A model generated the notes under the pieces. The model worked only from the letters and a program-made list of their open reading frames with translations, was not told the DNA's origin and did no database searches. Of a stretch of DNA of 64,000 nt, positions 8,388 to 19,019 are shown in pieces. The translations under genes were made by a program, and so were the position numbers. The stretch's first letter is position 1; each line of letters opens with the position of its first letter. The DNA comes from Vibrio orientalis CIP 102891 = ATCC 33934 (GTDB lineage Bacteria; Pseudomonadota; Gammaproteobacteria; Enterobacterales; Vibrionaceae): contig NZ_ACZV01000004.1 in the NCBI RefSeq assembly GCF_000176235.1, positions 1,488,001-1,552,000 of the forward strand. The letters are read 5' to 3'.

Positions 8388-11096
8388 TTAGTAACCCATT
8401 AATTGAATCAGATTTTCAGCAGTTTTAACCGCCTCTTTTCGATTGGCAATATTGAGTTTTTGGTACAGGTTACGAATATGGGTTTTAATCGTGGTGCCTG
8501 CTACATCAAGCTCTTGAGCGATCTGTTCGTTACTGAAACCGGAATAGATTAAACCTAATACCTGCCATTCACGTTGTGTCAGCGGACTTGTGCGCACTAG
8601 CTCGGGAATATTCGGGTGATTGACCAGCTTTTCAATAAATTCTTCATCAAAGTGCACTGAACTACTGCGCTGCGTGGTGGAAATATCTTTCAGTAGTTGC
8701 TGGGTACGATGACGCTCTAAATCGCTGAGCTCATTGCTCTTACTTAGTGACTCCAAAATATGACCAACCTTGCTGCCATCAACCAAGAAGTTACCAATGA
8801 TACCGGTCTGATTAGTCAGAGAAATCGCTTCTTTTAGATGCTGGTGAGCGGATGCATCATCGTTTTGAGACGTTGCTAATACCGCTTCGACAATCAGATT
8901 TCGATTGGTATCGGTAACCAGCTCGTTCTCGCTTGCTTGTTGTTGTAAGAACGTCAGGGTTTCTCTGGCTTCGGAGTAGTTTTCTAGCGCGATTTGAGCT
9001 CGGGCAATATTGCGCCATTGAAGCTGAGTAAAGTGGTTACAGGCTTGCTCCGGGCGTACTGTCGTTTCAAGCCATTGTTCGATTTCATCGTGCTCGCCAC
9101 GCGCTTGCCAGAACAGAATCAATGAAAGGGAAGCATTCGCTGTCCAATCCACATGATAGGTCGACTGCTTGAGCAAGTGGGTGATTTGTTCGATGAACTT
9201 ACCCGCTTTGTCTAGCTCGCCGCGGCCAATCGCAATACGAGCTAGCATCGAATAGCTATGAAGGTGTTTACTTGGGCTGTGATTACCAAGAATATCTAAC
9301 CCTTTGTAAGCACACTCTTCCGCTTCATCTAAGCGGTTCCAGCACCACAAAATCTGCGCGCGAACACGCAGTAAGAACTCATGCAGTGGTACTTGTTGTA
9401 ATTGCTGCTCTTCAATCAACTTAAAGGCGTTATCTTGGATCTCAAACGCTGCTTGCACGTAGCCTTGAGCAATCAAGATTTCGCTTTGCTGCAACATTGC
9501 CCATAGCGCCTGATGGTAAACTTGATATTGGCGAGCAAGTTTTTCCGTCTGCTGCATCATAGGTAGAGCGCGGCTTAGATGACCAAGTACATGGTTAACC
9601 TCACCAACCACTGATGTTGCGACAATACGACTGCGATAAACGGTGCTATCAACTTGGCTTAATGCCAGTTCAGCTAACTCTAACGCTTTTTCCGGTTCAT
9701 TTTGGTTAATCGCCACTTGCGCTCGCAAGGCATTAAATTCACCTTGCTCTTTGGTGCTCAAACTGACATTGAACTTCGACATCTGTTCGTCAGCTTTTGA
9801 TAGCAAGTCGCCGACATCGTCATATCTGTGTTGGCTTTGGGCTAACCATGCTTGCAGCATACACAGCTTAGGTTCGCTATAAAGCTGTTCTGGCGTCAGT
9901 GTGTTGATGCCTTTTTCAAGTGATTGCAGCTCGCCGCCGTTAAACATCTTCCAGCCATACTGAGTCAAAATGTCTGCCGTCAGTTGGCTATCTTTCGCTT
10001 CTTGAGCATGATGCAATGCTTGGTGCGGTGATGAGAGCTTCAGCCAGGCTTTTGCTGCGGACTGATGCAGTTGAGTCTCTTGTTGTGGAATGCGAGCAAT
10101 ACGTTCATGCGCCAAGAATTCTGCAAACAGATTGTGGAAGCGGTACCAGTTGTGCTCACCTTCAAGTGGGTGAATAAACAGACCAAAGCGGTTTAATGAC
10201 TCAATCATGCTCAGTGCATCTTCACGTTTGGTGAGCTCTGAGACGAGATGATCATTAAAGTGGTCAAGTACAGAACATTGCAGTAAGAACTGACGCGTTT
10301 CTTGATCGAGTAAATCAAACACCTCTTCAACTAAGTAATCCCAAAGGTGGGCGTGATTGAACTCGGAGAAAGATTCAGCAGATTGCGCCAAGGTTTTATG
10401 TTGATGCTGCGCTTGTAGGGCAATCAATTGCAGCGCAGAAGGCCAGCCCTCAACATAATTACGTAAGTTAGTTGCCGTTGTGTCATCAATGCCATCGGCG
10501 ACTCGCTGATTGAAAAATCGAGTGGTTTCTTCGGTATCAAATGCCAGCAATTCGTCACCAATTTCGATCATTAGATCGCGGACACGTAGGTTCGCGGTGC
10601 CCAGCGGCGGCGCTGCGCGACTGGTAACAACCAAAGTTAAGTTGTCAGGCATATGCTTTAAGAAAAAGCGCATTGCTTCGTGGATTTCATCATCACTAAT
10701 CAGATGATAGTCATCCAGTACTAGGTAACACTCTTGGTGGAAGCTCGAAATTTCGGTAAAGACTTCACCGAACAGAGAATGAAGGGAAGAGAACTGACGC
10801 TTTTCGGCAAGTTTCTGCGAATTTGGACAACTGCCATCCGTCGCTTTATTAAGGGCTTGCAGTAGGTAGTTCATAAAGCGGAACGAATCGTTGTCGCTTT
10901 CATCAATACTATACCAACCGACATGTGACTTATCAGATAACCATTGAGCCGCCATTGTTGTTTTGCCGTAGCCCGCTGGAGAACGGAAAAGTACGAGCTT
11001 ATAACAAGGCGCTTGTTGCAGAAGGTCTAAAACTCTTGGACGAACAATTGCGTTGTGCAGTCGTCCGGGACGCGTCAATTTCGAAGGAATCCACAT
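8388..11096 (-). CDS. malT: MalT, maltotriose-dependent transcriptional activator
   Basis: ATP- and maltotriose-dependent activator of the maltose regulon (STAND ATPase plus LuxR-type DNA-binding domain). The P-loop SPAGYGKTT lies near residue 37 and the Walker B region [10 protein letters not shown] near residue 125. A long TPR-like helical middle binds inducer, and the C-terminal LuxR helix-turn-helix runs from [12 protein letters not shown] to the end. The start at 11096 ([10 protein letters not shown]) gives 902 aa, matching E. coli MalT (901 aa); a longer in-frame ATG at 11159 adds 21 unlikely residues. It is divergent from malPQ, as in enteric bacteria. A CRP-like site lies 150 bp upstream. 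Confidence 0.96.
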   Translation of the reverse strand: MWIPSKLTRPGRLHNAIVRPRVLDLLQQAPCYKLVLFRSPAGYGKTTMAAQWLSDKSHVGWYSIDESDNDSFRFMNYLLQALNKATDGSCPNSQKLAEKRQFSSLHSLFGEVFTEISSFHQECYLVLDDYHLISDDEIHEAMRFFLKHMPDNLTLVVTSRAAPPLGTANLRVRDLMIEIGDELLAFDTEETTRFFNQRVADGIDDTTATNLRNYVEGWPSALQLIALQAQHQHKTLAQSAESFSEFNHAHLWDYLVEEVFDLLDQETRQFLLQCSVLDHFNDHLVSELTKREDALSMIESLNRFGLFIHPLEGEHNWYRFHNLFAEFLAHERIARIPQQETQLHQSAAKAWLKLSSPHQALHHAQEAKDSQLTADILTQYGWKMFNGGELQSLEKGINTLTPEQLYSEPKLCMLQAWLAQSQHRYDDVGDLLSKADEQMSKFNVSLSTKEQGEFNALRAQVAINQNEPEKALELAELALSQVDSTVYRSRIVATSVVGEVNHVLGHLSRALPMMQQTEKLARQYQVYHQALWAMLQQSEILIAQGYVQAAFEIQDNAFKLIEEQQLQQVPLHEFLLRVRAQILWCWNRLDEAEECAYKGLDILGNHSPSKHLHSYSMLARIAIGRGELDKAGKFIEQITHLLKQSTYHVDWTANASLSLILFWQARGEHDEIEQWLETTVRPEQACNHFTQLQWRNIARAQIALENYSEARETLTFLQQQASENELVTDTNRNLIVEAVLATSQNDDASAHQHLKEAISLTNQTGIIGNFLVDGSKVGHILESLSKSNELSDLERHRTQQLLKDISTTQRSSSVHFDEEFIEKLVNHPNIPELVRTSPLTQREWQVLGLIYSGFSNEQIAQELDVAGTTIKTHIRNLYQKLNIANRKEAVKTAENLIQLMGY

Positions 11097-11245
11097 ATTT
11101 CTATTCCCTATTCCACCATAGTGTACAAAAAACGACCGTAATCGCTGATGGGTAGGCATGTTACTTGAGAAGCCAAGTCTCGGTTATCGGCCAAGGGTGG
11201 GATTTTTGGTTGATTCACACTTTGTGCTGAACTACGCCCCGTAAA

Positions 11246-11261
11246 TGTGATGGGAGTCACT
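11246..11261. promoter_or_regulatory. CRP binding site, malT side
   Basis: TGTGA-N6-TCACT, nine of ten bases of the CRP consensus half-sites, 150 bp upstream of the malT start. It is well placed to give cAMP-CRP control of malT. Prediction from sequence only. Confidence 0.7.
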
Positions 11262-11428
11262 TAAAAGAATGGATGGTAATGAGGTTTAAACACGTGTTTG
11301 CACCAAAAGTTATGAAATTTTCATTAGAACGTGAATCTTAATGTGATCGAGTATGCATATTAATCAATTGAGTATTTTGTAAGACACGTAAGTTTAATAC
11401 ATCAGTTGTAGGGTAAATTCGTTGGCGG

Positions 11429-11444
11429 TGTGATCTCAATCACC
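11429..11444. promoter_or_regulatory. CRP binding site, malP side
   Basis: TGTGA-N6-TCACC, nine of ten consensus bases, located between malT and malP about 180 bp upstream of malP. It could serve either divergent promoter. Confidence 0.7.
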
Positions 11445-11520
11445 AGGACTCTGACTTGTTAAAAATTTAATGAGAGTTAGATCACTGAGTCTTGGTTAGT
11501 ACGCCCTCTACGCCCTGTGT

Positions 11521-11551
11521 CCTCCTCCCAATACGCCGTCTAGGTAGGAGG
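11521..11551. promoter_or_regulatory. Inverted pair of MalT boxes upstream of malP
   Basis: On the minus strand 11530-11521 reads TGGGAGGAGG and on the plus strand 11542-11551 reads AGGTAGGAGG. Compared with the E. coli MalT box GGGGA(G/T)GAGG these match at about nine and eight of ten positions. They face each other 70-100 bp upstream of malP, where an activator array is expected. Confidence 0.6.
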
Positions 11552-11621
11552 ATGTTTCGAAGATTATATCCATGCACGATATGTCACAGATGGATTAGAA
11601 CTAATAAGTGAGATTTCTCTG

Positions 11622-14075
11622 ATGAAACCTACGCAACAGAAAAAATTTGATAAAGCTGCATTCCAAGAAAGTGTAAAGCAACACTTATCGACTACTTACG
11701 CGAAGACCGAAGCAACCGCAACGCCGCGTGATTGGTACTTAGCGATGGGCCGTGCACTGGCTGAGCTAACAACATTAGATCTTCTTAAGACTGAACAAGA
11801 TCCTAAGATTCAGAACGCGAAAAGCGTTAACTACTTATCTCTAGAATTCCTCATCGGTCGCCTAACCGGTAACAACCTAATCAGCATGGGTTTGTACGAG
11901 CAAATCACACAGGCGATGGAAGAAATGGGCCGCAACTTAACTGACCTATTAGAAGAAGAGCGTGATCCTTCACTAGGCAACGGTGGTTTAGGTCGTCTAG
12001 CGGCGTGTTTTATGGACTCGTGTGCCGCGCAAGAATTCCCAACTGTGGGCTACGGTCTGCACTACGAATACGGTCTATTTAAGCAATCTTTTGAACAAGG
12101 TCGCCAGAAAGAAGCACCGGACGCATGGCGCGGTGTAGAAGGCTACCCATGGGAAGTCGCTCGCCCTGAATTGGCTCAAGAAATTGGCTTCTACGGCCAT
12201 GTTGACGTTGAATATGTCAACGGTAAAGAAGTACGCAAATGGGTACCGGGCATGACAGTGAAAGCGATGCCTTGGGATCTGCCAATCGTGGGTTACGAAT
12301 CAGACACGGTTTACCCACTGCGCCTTTGGGAATGTCAGGCCATTGCCCCATTCTCACTCGCTAGCTTTAACAACGGTGACTACTTTGAAGCTCAGCACTC
12401 ACTAATCGATGCTGGCAACATTACTAAAGTACTTTACCCGAATGATAACCACGAGAAGGGCAAGACTCTGCGTCTAATGCAGCAGTACTTCCACTCAGCA
12501 GCATCGGTACGCGACATTCTACGTCGTCATGAAGCGGCAGGTTACTCACTGGCGGAGCTACCTAAGCAAGAAACCATTCAGCTTAACGACACTCACCCAA
12601 CGATTGCGATTCCTGAGCTGATGCGTATCCTGATTGATGAGAAAGGCCTATCTTGGGATAAAGCGTGGGAAATCAGTGCAAATACATTTGCCTACACCAA
12701 CCACACGCTATTGCCAGAAGCACTAGAGACTTGGCCAGAGTCGCTAATTCAGCGTCTACTGCCTCGCCATATGGAAATCATCTTTGAAATCAACCACCGC
12801 TTCCTACAAGAAGTTCGTAAGATGTGGCCGGGCGATGGTGAGAAGCAAGCGAAGCTATCTATCATTCAAGAAGGCTTCAACCGCATGGTTCGCATGGCTA
12901 ACCTATGTGTGATTGGTTCTTACAAGGTGAATGGTGTTGCAGCGCTGCACTCTCAACTGGTTAAGAAAGATCTTTTCCCTGAATTCAATGAAATCTTCCC
13001 AGGTAAACTGACTAACGTGACGAATGGTATTACGCCACGTCGTTGGCTGAAGTTCTGTAACCCGGGTCTATCAAACCTAATCTCAGACAAAATCGGTACA
13101 GAATGGCCAGCAAAACTAGAGCAGCTAGAAGGCATAGCTCAGTTTGCAACAGACGCGAAATTCCAAAAAGAATTCATGGTGGTTAAGAAGCAGAACAAAC
13201 AGCGCCTTGCTGATTGGGTTCAAGAGAATATGGGCATCGAGCTAGATACTAACGCGATCTTTGACGTTCAAATCAAACGTCTGCACGAGTACAAGCGTCA
13301 GCACCTAGACTTGCTACATATTCTGTCTCTGTACCACCGCATCATCAATGAACCTGAATTTGAATGTACGCCTCGCGTATGTTTCTTTGCTGCGAAAGCG
13401 GCACCGGGTTACCACCTAGCGAAAGAGATCATCTTCGCGGTGAACAAGGTTGCAGAGAAGATCAATAACGACCCGCGTATCGGCAACAAGCTGAAAGTGG
13501 TATTCATTCCAGACTACCGCGTAAGCATGGCGGAAATCATTATTCCAGCGGCAGACGTTTCTCAGCAAATCTCGCTAGCGGGTAAAGAAGCGTCGGGTAC
13601 CGGTAACATGAAGATGGCGCTAAACGGCGCGCTAACTATCGGTACGATGGACGGAGCGAACGTTGAGATCCGTGAAGAAGTGGGTGATGAGAACATCTAC
13701 ATCTTTGGTCTAGATGTTGATGGTGTACAAGCGCTTAAAGCACAAGGTTACAACCCGTACGATTACTACCATTCAGACCCATTACTAAAAGCGTCACTGG
13801 ATCTGTTGTTAGGTGATGAGTTCACACCGGGTCAACCGGGTCTACTGCGAGCAACGTTTGATAGCTTGCTTGATGGTGGCGACCCATACCTATGTTTGGC
13901 TGACTTTGCTTCTTATGTTCAAGCTCACGAAGATATGGGCAAGCAGTACCAAGATCAAGCGGGTTGGGCTAAGAAAGCCATTCTAAACACCGCCTTGGTT
14001 GGCAAGTTTACATCGGACCGCTCAATTCGAGATTATGTAAACAACATTTGGAAATTAGAGACAATAAAACGCTAA
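11622..14075 (+). CDS. malP: Maltodextrin/glycogen phosphorylase
   Basis: Cytoplasmic PLP-dependent alpha-glucan phosphorylase releasing glucose-1-phosphate from maltodextrins (GT35 family). The 817-aa length is standard. The diagnostic PLP-lysine region EASGTGNMKMALNGALT lies near residue 655, and the glycine-rich SLGNGGLGRLAACF near residue 120. It is first in a malPQ operon divergent from malT, preceded by MalT boxes and a CRP site. The N-terminus is the usual short bacterial form without the allosteric extension of animal enzymes. Confidence 0.96.
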   Translation: MKPTQQKKFDKAAFQESVKQHLSTTYAKTEATATPRDWYLAMGRALAELTTLDLLKTEQDPKIQNAKSVNYLSLEFLIGRLTGNNLISMGLYEQITQAMEEMGRNLTDLLEEERDPSLGNGGLGRLAACFMDSCAAQEFPTVGYGLHYEYGLFKQSFEQGRQKEAPDAWRGVEGYPWEVARPELAQEIGFYGHVDVEYVNGKEVRKWVPGMTVKAMPWDLPIVGYESDTVYPLRLWECQAIAPFSLASFNNGDYFEAQHSLIDAGNITKVLYPNDNHEKGKTLRLMQQYFHSAASVRDILRRHEAAGYSLAELPKQETIQLNDTHPTIAIPELMRILIDEKGLSWDKAWEISANTFAYTNHTLLPEALETWPESLIQRLLPRHMEIIFEINHRFLQEVRKMWPGDGEKQAKLSIIQEGFNRMVRMANLCVIGSYKVNGVAALHSQLVKKDLFPEFNEIFPGKLTNVTNGITPRRWLKFCNPGLSNLISDKIGTEWPAKLEQLEGIAQFATDAKFQKEFMVVKKQNKQRLADWVQENMGIELDTNAIFDVQIKRLHEYKRQHLDLLHILSLYHRIINEPEFECTPRVCFFAAKAAPGYHLAKEIIFAVNKVAEKINNDPRIGNKLKVVFIPDYRVSMAEIIIPAADVSQQISLAGKEASGTGNMKMALNGALTIGTMDGANVEIREEVGDENIYIFGLDVDGVQALKAQGYNPYDYYHSDPLLKASLDLLLGDEFTPGQPGLLRATFDSLLDGGDPYLCLADFASYVQAHEDMGKQYQDQAGWAKKAILNTALVGKFTSDRSIRDYVNNIWKLETIKR

Positions 14076-14088
14076 TTTCACGATAAAT

Positions 14089-14112
14089 AGCCAAGGCCTT
14101 CGGGTCTTGGCT
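14089..14112 (+). terminator. Intergenic hairpin between malP and malQ
   Basis: AGCCAAGGCC-TTCG-GGTCTTGGCT folds into a ten-pair stem (one G-T pair) capped by a UUCG tetraloop, without a strong T run. It may be an attenuator or a 3'-end stabiliser giving more malP than malQ product, rather than a full stop. Confidence 0.6.
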
Positions 14113-14177
14113 CTATTGATTAATAACAACGTAAAACCCTACAAGTTTGAAGGTTAAGAAGTCCTTCGGAGAGAGCG

Positions 14178-16358
14178 ATGAAAGAGAATAACGCATTAAA
14201 ACAAGTCGCAGAAATGGCGAAAATTGCCGACAGCTACGTTAGCGCGTGGGGAGATGAAGCTAAGGTAGAAGACGAAACAATCCGTCACTTACTTGCGTCT
14301 TTAGGCTATGACACAACCAATGATGAAACTCTTCTTAAGTCAGCAGAAAAAAAGCATAAAAAAGACGTGCTTGATCCTGTGCTGGTAGTTCGAGATGGAG
14401 AACCTGTTGAAATTGCACTGAACCTTGGCGCAAGTGCTCGCGAAAGTGAGTTCAACTGGCGTTTAGATACCGAACAGGGAGAGGTACTTGAAGGCTATCT
14501 TCAGTCGCAAATCGTTCGCGATGAGCGCAAAGAGGGTGGCCCTTTAGTGTTTGCATTACCAAGCGATATTGCTTGGGGTTACCACAAATTAACCATCACT
14601 CGTAAGCGACGTAAAGCGCCGTATGAGATGACTCTGATTGTGACGCCAAAAGCGTGTTACAAGCAAGATGGCATCTTAAATGGTAAAAAAATGTGGGGGC
14701 CAAGTGTCCAGCTTTACACACTGCGTACTCAGCACAACTGGGGCATCGGAGACTTTGGTGACCTAAAGCAACTCGTCGCTGATATCGCATCGCGCGGTGG
14801 TGATTTTGTCGGTCTTAACCCGATTCATTCACTGTTCCCTGCTAACCCTGAAGGGGCGAGTCCATACAGCCCGTCTTCTCGCCGTTGGTTGAACATTCTT
14901 TATATTGATGTTAGCTCAGTACCTGAATTTGCTTTAAGTATCGAAGCGCAGCAGATGGTCGGTAGTGCAGAGTTCCAGCAACGTCTACAAAAAGCACGCG
15001 AGTCACACTGGGTTAACTACAGTGAAGTCGCAGAGCTTAAATTAAGCGTACTACCGCAGTTGTTCGAAGAGTTTAAAAAGCGTCATCTCGACAAGAATAC
15101 TGAGCGTGCACAAGCCTTCTTAGCCTTTGTTGAAGAGGGTGGAGAAAGCCTAGTTCACCAAGCGGCATTTGATGCATTACATACGTCATTACATGCCGAA
15201 GATTCAAGCGTATGGGGTTGGCCTGTATTCCCAGAAGAGTTCCGCCGTTTTGACTCTAGCGCGGTGCAGAAATTTATCGAGCAAAACCAAGATAAAGTAC
15301 ACCTCTACATGTACCTGCAGTGGCTTGCTGATGTGCAGATTAAAGAAGCACAAGCTCTCGCTGAAGAGAAAGGCATGTCTGTCGGTCTATACCGTGACCT
15401 TGCGGTTGGTGTGGCTGACTCAGGCTCAGAAACGTGGGCGGATGATGGCAACCTAATCATGGATGCAAGCATCGGTGCTCCGCCGGATGTACTTGGTCCT
15501 TTAGGTCAAAACTGGGGGCTGCCACCGCTTAACCCACAAGTGCTGCAAGCGACGGGGTACGATGCGTACATCAAACTGCTACGTGCCAATATGAAGCACT
15601 GTGGCGCATTGCGTATTGACCATGTACTTGGTCTGCTGCGCTTGTGGTGGATTCCAAAAGGTGAAAACGCGACCAAAGGTGCTTACATCTACTATCCAGT
15701 AGAGGACATGCTTGCAATCTTAGCGCTAGAGTCTCATCGTCATCAATGTAGTGTTATCGGTGAAGATTTAGGTACAGTGCCTGACGAAATTGTCGATATT
15801 CTGCGTGATGCGGGCGTTCACTCTTACAAGGTGTTCTTCTTTGAAACATCGGAAGACGATGGTGGTTACATCTCACCAAAACACTACGCGGACCAATCTA
15901 TGTCTGCGCTGTGTACTCACGATATGCCAACACTGCGTGGTTTCTGGCATTGTGATGACCTGAAGATGGGTGAAGAGCTTGGCCTCTACCCTGATGCAGA
16001 GCAGTTGAAAGGACTGTTTGCGGATCGCTTAGCATCGAAGCAAGGTATTTTAGACTCTGTCGCTTGGCATGGTTACCTACCTGAAGGCGTTGGCCGTGAT
16101 GCTCAATATGTTCCAATGGATTCATTCTTAGCTGAAGCATTGCAAATGCATATTGCGGCAGGCTCTTCGACCCTGCTGAGCGTTCAGCTTGAAGATTGGC
16201 TTGAGATGGACCAACCGGTCAATATTCCTGGTACGGTCGATGAGTATCCAAACTGGCGTCGTAAGTTGTCGATGAACCTTGATGAAGTCTTTGCTCATGC
16301 AGGCGTTAACCGTATTGCACATAAGTTGACCGAGGTTCGTGCGAAGGTAAGTAAGTAA
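14178..16358 (+). CDS. malQ: 4-alpha-glucanotransferase (amylomaltase)
   Basis: Cytoplasmic GH77 disproportionating enzyme that transfers maltosyl and longer units between maltodextrins, feeding MalP. The 726-aa length is typical of the long gamma-proteobacterial form with an N-terminal extension. Catalytic landmarks are visible: GLYRDLAVGVADSGSETW, ALRIDHVLGLLRLW with the nucleophile Asp, and VIGEDLGTVPDEI with the acid/base Glu. GGAGAGAGCG precedes the ATG. It is second in the malPQ operon, 102 bp after malP, and ends before a terminator. Confidence 0.95.
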   Translation: MKENNALKQVAEMAKIADSYVSAWGDEAKVEDETIRHLLASLGYDTTNDETLLKSAEKKHKKDVLDPVLVVRDGEPVEIALNLGASARESEFNWRLDTEQGEVLEGYLQSQIVRDERKEGGPLVFALPSDIAWGYHKLTITRKRRKAPYEMTLIVTPKACYKQDGILNGKKMWGPSVQLYTLRTQHNWGIGDFGDLKQLVADIASRGGDFVGLNPIHSLFPANPEGASPYSPSSRRWLNILYIDVSSVPEFALSIEAQQMVGSAEFQQRLQKARESHWVNYSEVAELKLSVLPQLFEEFKKRHLDKNTERAQAFLAFVEEGGESLVHQAAFDALHTSLHAEDSSVWGWPVFPEEFRRFDSSAVQKFIEQNQDKVHLYMYLQWLADVQIKEAQALAEEKGMSVGLYRDLAVGVADSGSETWADDGNLIMDASIGAPPDVLGPLGQNWGLPPLNPQVLQATGYDAYIKLLRANMKHCGALRIDHVLGLLRLWWIPKGENATKGAYIYYPVEDMLAILALESHRHQCSVIGEDLGTVPDEIVDILRDAGVHSYKVFFFETSEDDGGYISPKHYADQSMSALCTHDMPTLRGFWHCDDLKMGEELGLYPDAEQLKGLFADRLASKQGILDSVAWHGYLPEGVGRDAQYVPMDSFLAEALQMHIAAGSSTLLSVQLEDWLEMDQPVNIPGTVDEYPNWRRKLSMNLDEVFAHAGVNRIAHKLTEVRAKVSK

Positions 16359-16446
16359 ACATCAAGTTGCATGGTATACATAGAAAATGATCGAATTGGT
16401 CACTCTAAGTAGAACCGGAATTCGGTAAACTTACTCAATACTGTTT

Positions 16447-16469
16447 AAGCCCGCACATTGCGGGCTTTT
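16447..16469 (+). terminator. Terminator after malQ
   Basis: AAGCCCGCA-CAT-TGCGGGCTT, a perfect nine-bp stem ending in four T residues. Confidence 0.82.
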
Positions 16470-16575
16470 GGGGTCATTGGCCTCTATACCAACTGAGTCA
16501 AAAAGTGGCTTTGGTTGGAATCATAACAACCGAGAAAATCGGATTATCGAAAGTTAGGTTAGGGAGAGAATTAAC

Positions 16576-18753
16576 TTGAAAACCAAAATGTTAGATAAAG
16601 CGATACAGACATATAACCAACTTTCACACGCTTCGTTTGCTGACCCATTTTCCTTTATTGGTCCCTTTATCGACCCTAAGCAAGGCGCGCTACGTGTGTG
16701 GATGCCGGGGGCAGAAAGTGTCGCACTTATTATTGATGATGAGCGCATTGAACTTGAGCGTGAAGATGCTTCTGGCTTCATCTTAAAACAAGGTAAAGAG
16801 TTACATCTTACGCACTATTTGCTTGCGGTTAACTGGGGTGACTCCGAGCAGCTAGTCGATGACCCATACCAGTACCACACTATCTACGCTGAGTATGACG
16901 ATCTGCATACACCAAAAGAGATGTACAAGCAGATGGGTGCTCAGTTCATGACCCTTGAACGCGGTGGTAAGCAGATTTCTGGCACACGCTTCTTAGTTTA
17001 TGCGCCACACGCTACCGCCTGTAGTTTGGTCGGTGAGTTTAACCAGTGGGATGGCCGCCGCACGCCAATGCAGCGGCTTGATTATGGTATCTGGGGTATC
17101 TTCATCCCGAACTTGCCAGAAGGCACACAATACAAATTCGAATTGAAAGGGCCAAATGGCGAAGGTTTACCACACAAAGCGGACCCTTGGGGTGCTTACT
17201 CTGAGCAATATCCTTCTTTCTCTTCAGTGACTTACGATCACAGCCGTTACCAGTGGCAAGACACTAAATGGCAAACACGCCCAGTCACCGAGAAAGGTAA
17301 ACAAGCGCTTTCTTTCTATGAGTTACACGCAGGCTCTTGGCGTCGTAATGAAAACGGTGATTTCCTTAGCTACCGTGAGTTGGCAGAGCAGTTGATCCCT
17401 TACCTTGTCGATATGGGCTACACGCATATTGAATTGATGCCAGTATCTGAGCACCCATTTTATGGTTCATGGGGCTATCAACCAGTTGGTCTGTTTGCGC
17501 CAACCAGCCGTTTTGGTTCGCCAGATGATTTTAAGTTCTTCGTCGATCAGTGTCACCAAGCAGGTCTTGGCGTTGTACTCGATTGGGTTCCCGCGCATTT
17601 CCCGTCGGACGACCACGGTCTAGCTAACTTCGATGGTACGCCATTGTTCCACGATCCAGATCCACGCCGTGGTTGGCACCAAGATTGGAACTCTTACATC
17701 TATGATTTAGGTCGTGAGCACGTTCGTCGTTTCTTGGTTTCAAACGCGCTGTATTGGTTCGAACAGTTCCACATTGATGGTATTCGAGTGGATGCGGTAG
17801 CTTCAATGCTGTACCTCGACTACTCACGTAGCCATGATCAGTGGATTCCTAATATCGATGGTGGTAACGAGAACTACGATGCAATTGCAACCCTGAAGTG
17901 GATGAACGAAGAGGTGTACAAACACTTCCCGAATGCGATGACCATTGCGGAAGAATCAACCGCTTTCCCTGGTGTTTCAGCGCCGACTTTTATGGGCGGT
18001 TTAGGCTTTGGCTTTAAGTGGAATATGGGCTGGATGCATGACTCATTGTCGTACATTCAAGAAGATCCTGTTCATCGTAAATACCATCACGACACCATTA
18101 CCTTCCCGCTGGTTTATGCCCACAGTGAGAACTACGTATTGTCACTCTCCCATGATGAAGTGGTGTATGGCAAAGGCTCTATCCATAACAAGATGCCGGG
18201 CGATGAGTGGCAGCAAACGGCCAACTTACGTGCTTACTTAGGCTACATGTACGCGCAGCCGGGTAAAAAGCTTAACTTTATGGGCGCAGAGTTTGGTCAA
18301 ACAGCTGAGTGGAATCATGACGATCAACTGCAGTGGTTCTTGCTTGATTTTGAACGCCACCAAGGTGTGCAATCGCTGACTCGTGACTTGAACAAGCTCT
18401 ACAGCTCAGAAAAGGCAATGCATGAGTTAGATTGCGAACCGCGCGGTTTTGAATGGCGACTGCAAGATGCCGCTGAAGCATCGATTTTGGCCCATGAGCG
18501 ATTGAGTGACACCGGTGAGCGTATTCTTGTGGTGACTAACTTCACTCCCGTTCCGCATGAAGAGTTCAGATTGGGTGTACCGCATAAAGGGACTTACCAG
18601 TTGCTGCTTAATACTGATGATACCAAGTACCATGGTAGTGATTTTGATGCGCTTGACTCTGTGATGACCGAAGACGTGACAAGCGAAGGCTTAGAGCAGT
18701 CAATTCAATTAAGAGTGCCGCCATTATCGACGATTTTCTATAAGTTAAATTGA
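16576..18753 (+). CDS. glgB: 1,4-alpha-glucan branching enzyme
   Basis: GH13 enzyme that introduces alpha-1,6 branches in glycogen. An N-terminal CBM48-type region ([22 protein letters not shown] near residue 140) precedes the barrel. The GH13 regions are [18 protein letters not shown] with the nucleophile Asp, TIAEEST with the acid Glu, and [10 protein letters not shown]. The length (725 aa) matches E. coli GlgB. The TTG at 16576 is preferred because AGGGAGAGA lies six to seven bases before it; the next ATG at 16588 is too far from that site. It has its own terminators on both sides, so it is transcribed separately from malPQ. Confidence 0.95.
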   Translation: MKTKMLDKAIQTYNQLSHASFADPFSFIGPFIDPKQGALRVWMPGAESVALIIDDERIELEREDASGFILKQGKELHLTHYLLAVNWGDSEQLVDDPYQYHTIYAEYDDLHTPKEMYKQMGAQFMTLERGGKQISGTRFLVYAPHATACSLVGEFNQWDGRRTPMQRLDYGIWGIFIPNLPEGTQYKFELKGPNGEGLPHKADPWGAYSEQYPSFSSVTYDHSRYQWQDTKWQTRPVTEKGKQALSFYELHAGSWRRNENGDFLSYRELAEQLIPYLVDMGYTHIELMPVSEHPFYGSWGYQPVGLFAPTSRFGSPDDFKFFVDQCHQAGLGVVLDWVPAHFPSDDHGLANFDGTPLFHDPDPRRGWHQDWNSYIYDLGREHVRRFLVSNALYWFEQFHIDGIRVDAVASMLYLDYSRSHDQWIPNIDGGNENYDAIATLKWMNEEVYKHFPNAMTIAEESTAFPGVSAPTFMGGLGFGFKWNMGWMHDSLSYIQEDPVHRKYHHDTITFPLVYAHSENYVLSLSHDEVVYGKGSIHNKMPGDEWQQTANLRAYLGYMYAQPGKKLNFMGAEFGQTAEWNHDDQLQWFLLDFERHQGVQSLTRDLNKLYSSEKAMHELDCEPRGFEWRLQDAAEASILAHERLSDTGERILVVTNFTPVPHEEFRLGVPHKGTYQLLLNTDDTKYHGSDFDALDSVMTEDVTSEGLEQSIQLRVPPLSTIFYKLN

Positions 18754-18791
18754 ATGTGATGGTCTAAGTAATTAGTCCAGTAAAATGAACC

Positions 18792-18830
18792 GCCCCCAAT
18801 AGTGAGTTACCGACTATTGGGGGCTTTTTT
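18792..18830 (+). terminator. Terminator after glgB
   Basis: GCCCCCAATAGT / ACTATTGGGGGC perfect 12-bp stem (18792-18803, 18813-18824) followed by six T residues. Confidence 0.93.
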
Positions 18831-19019
18831 ATGTTCGTCATGTATGGAGTAACCGAAACAGGAAACACTGAACTTATTATTTGTCGTCGGCTCTCTTAGT
18901 ATCACAGTCGCTACATATCTGAATATTTTGTGACAAACATCAAATTAATGACTCTGTTTGATAACTGAACAATCAGTTACTACCTTTGTATTAACTGTCG
19001 ATTAATTTAGGGGGCAGTT

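Noticed and set aside
11097..11159. MalT starting 21 residues earlier at 11159
   Set aside because: [10 protein letters not shown] at 11096 matches the length and start of known MalT.
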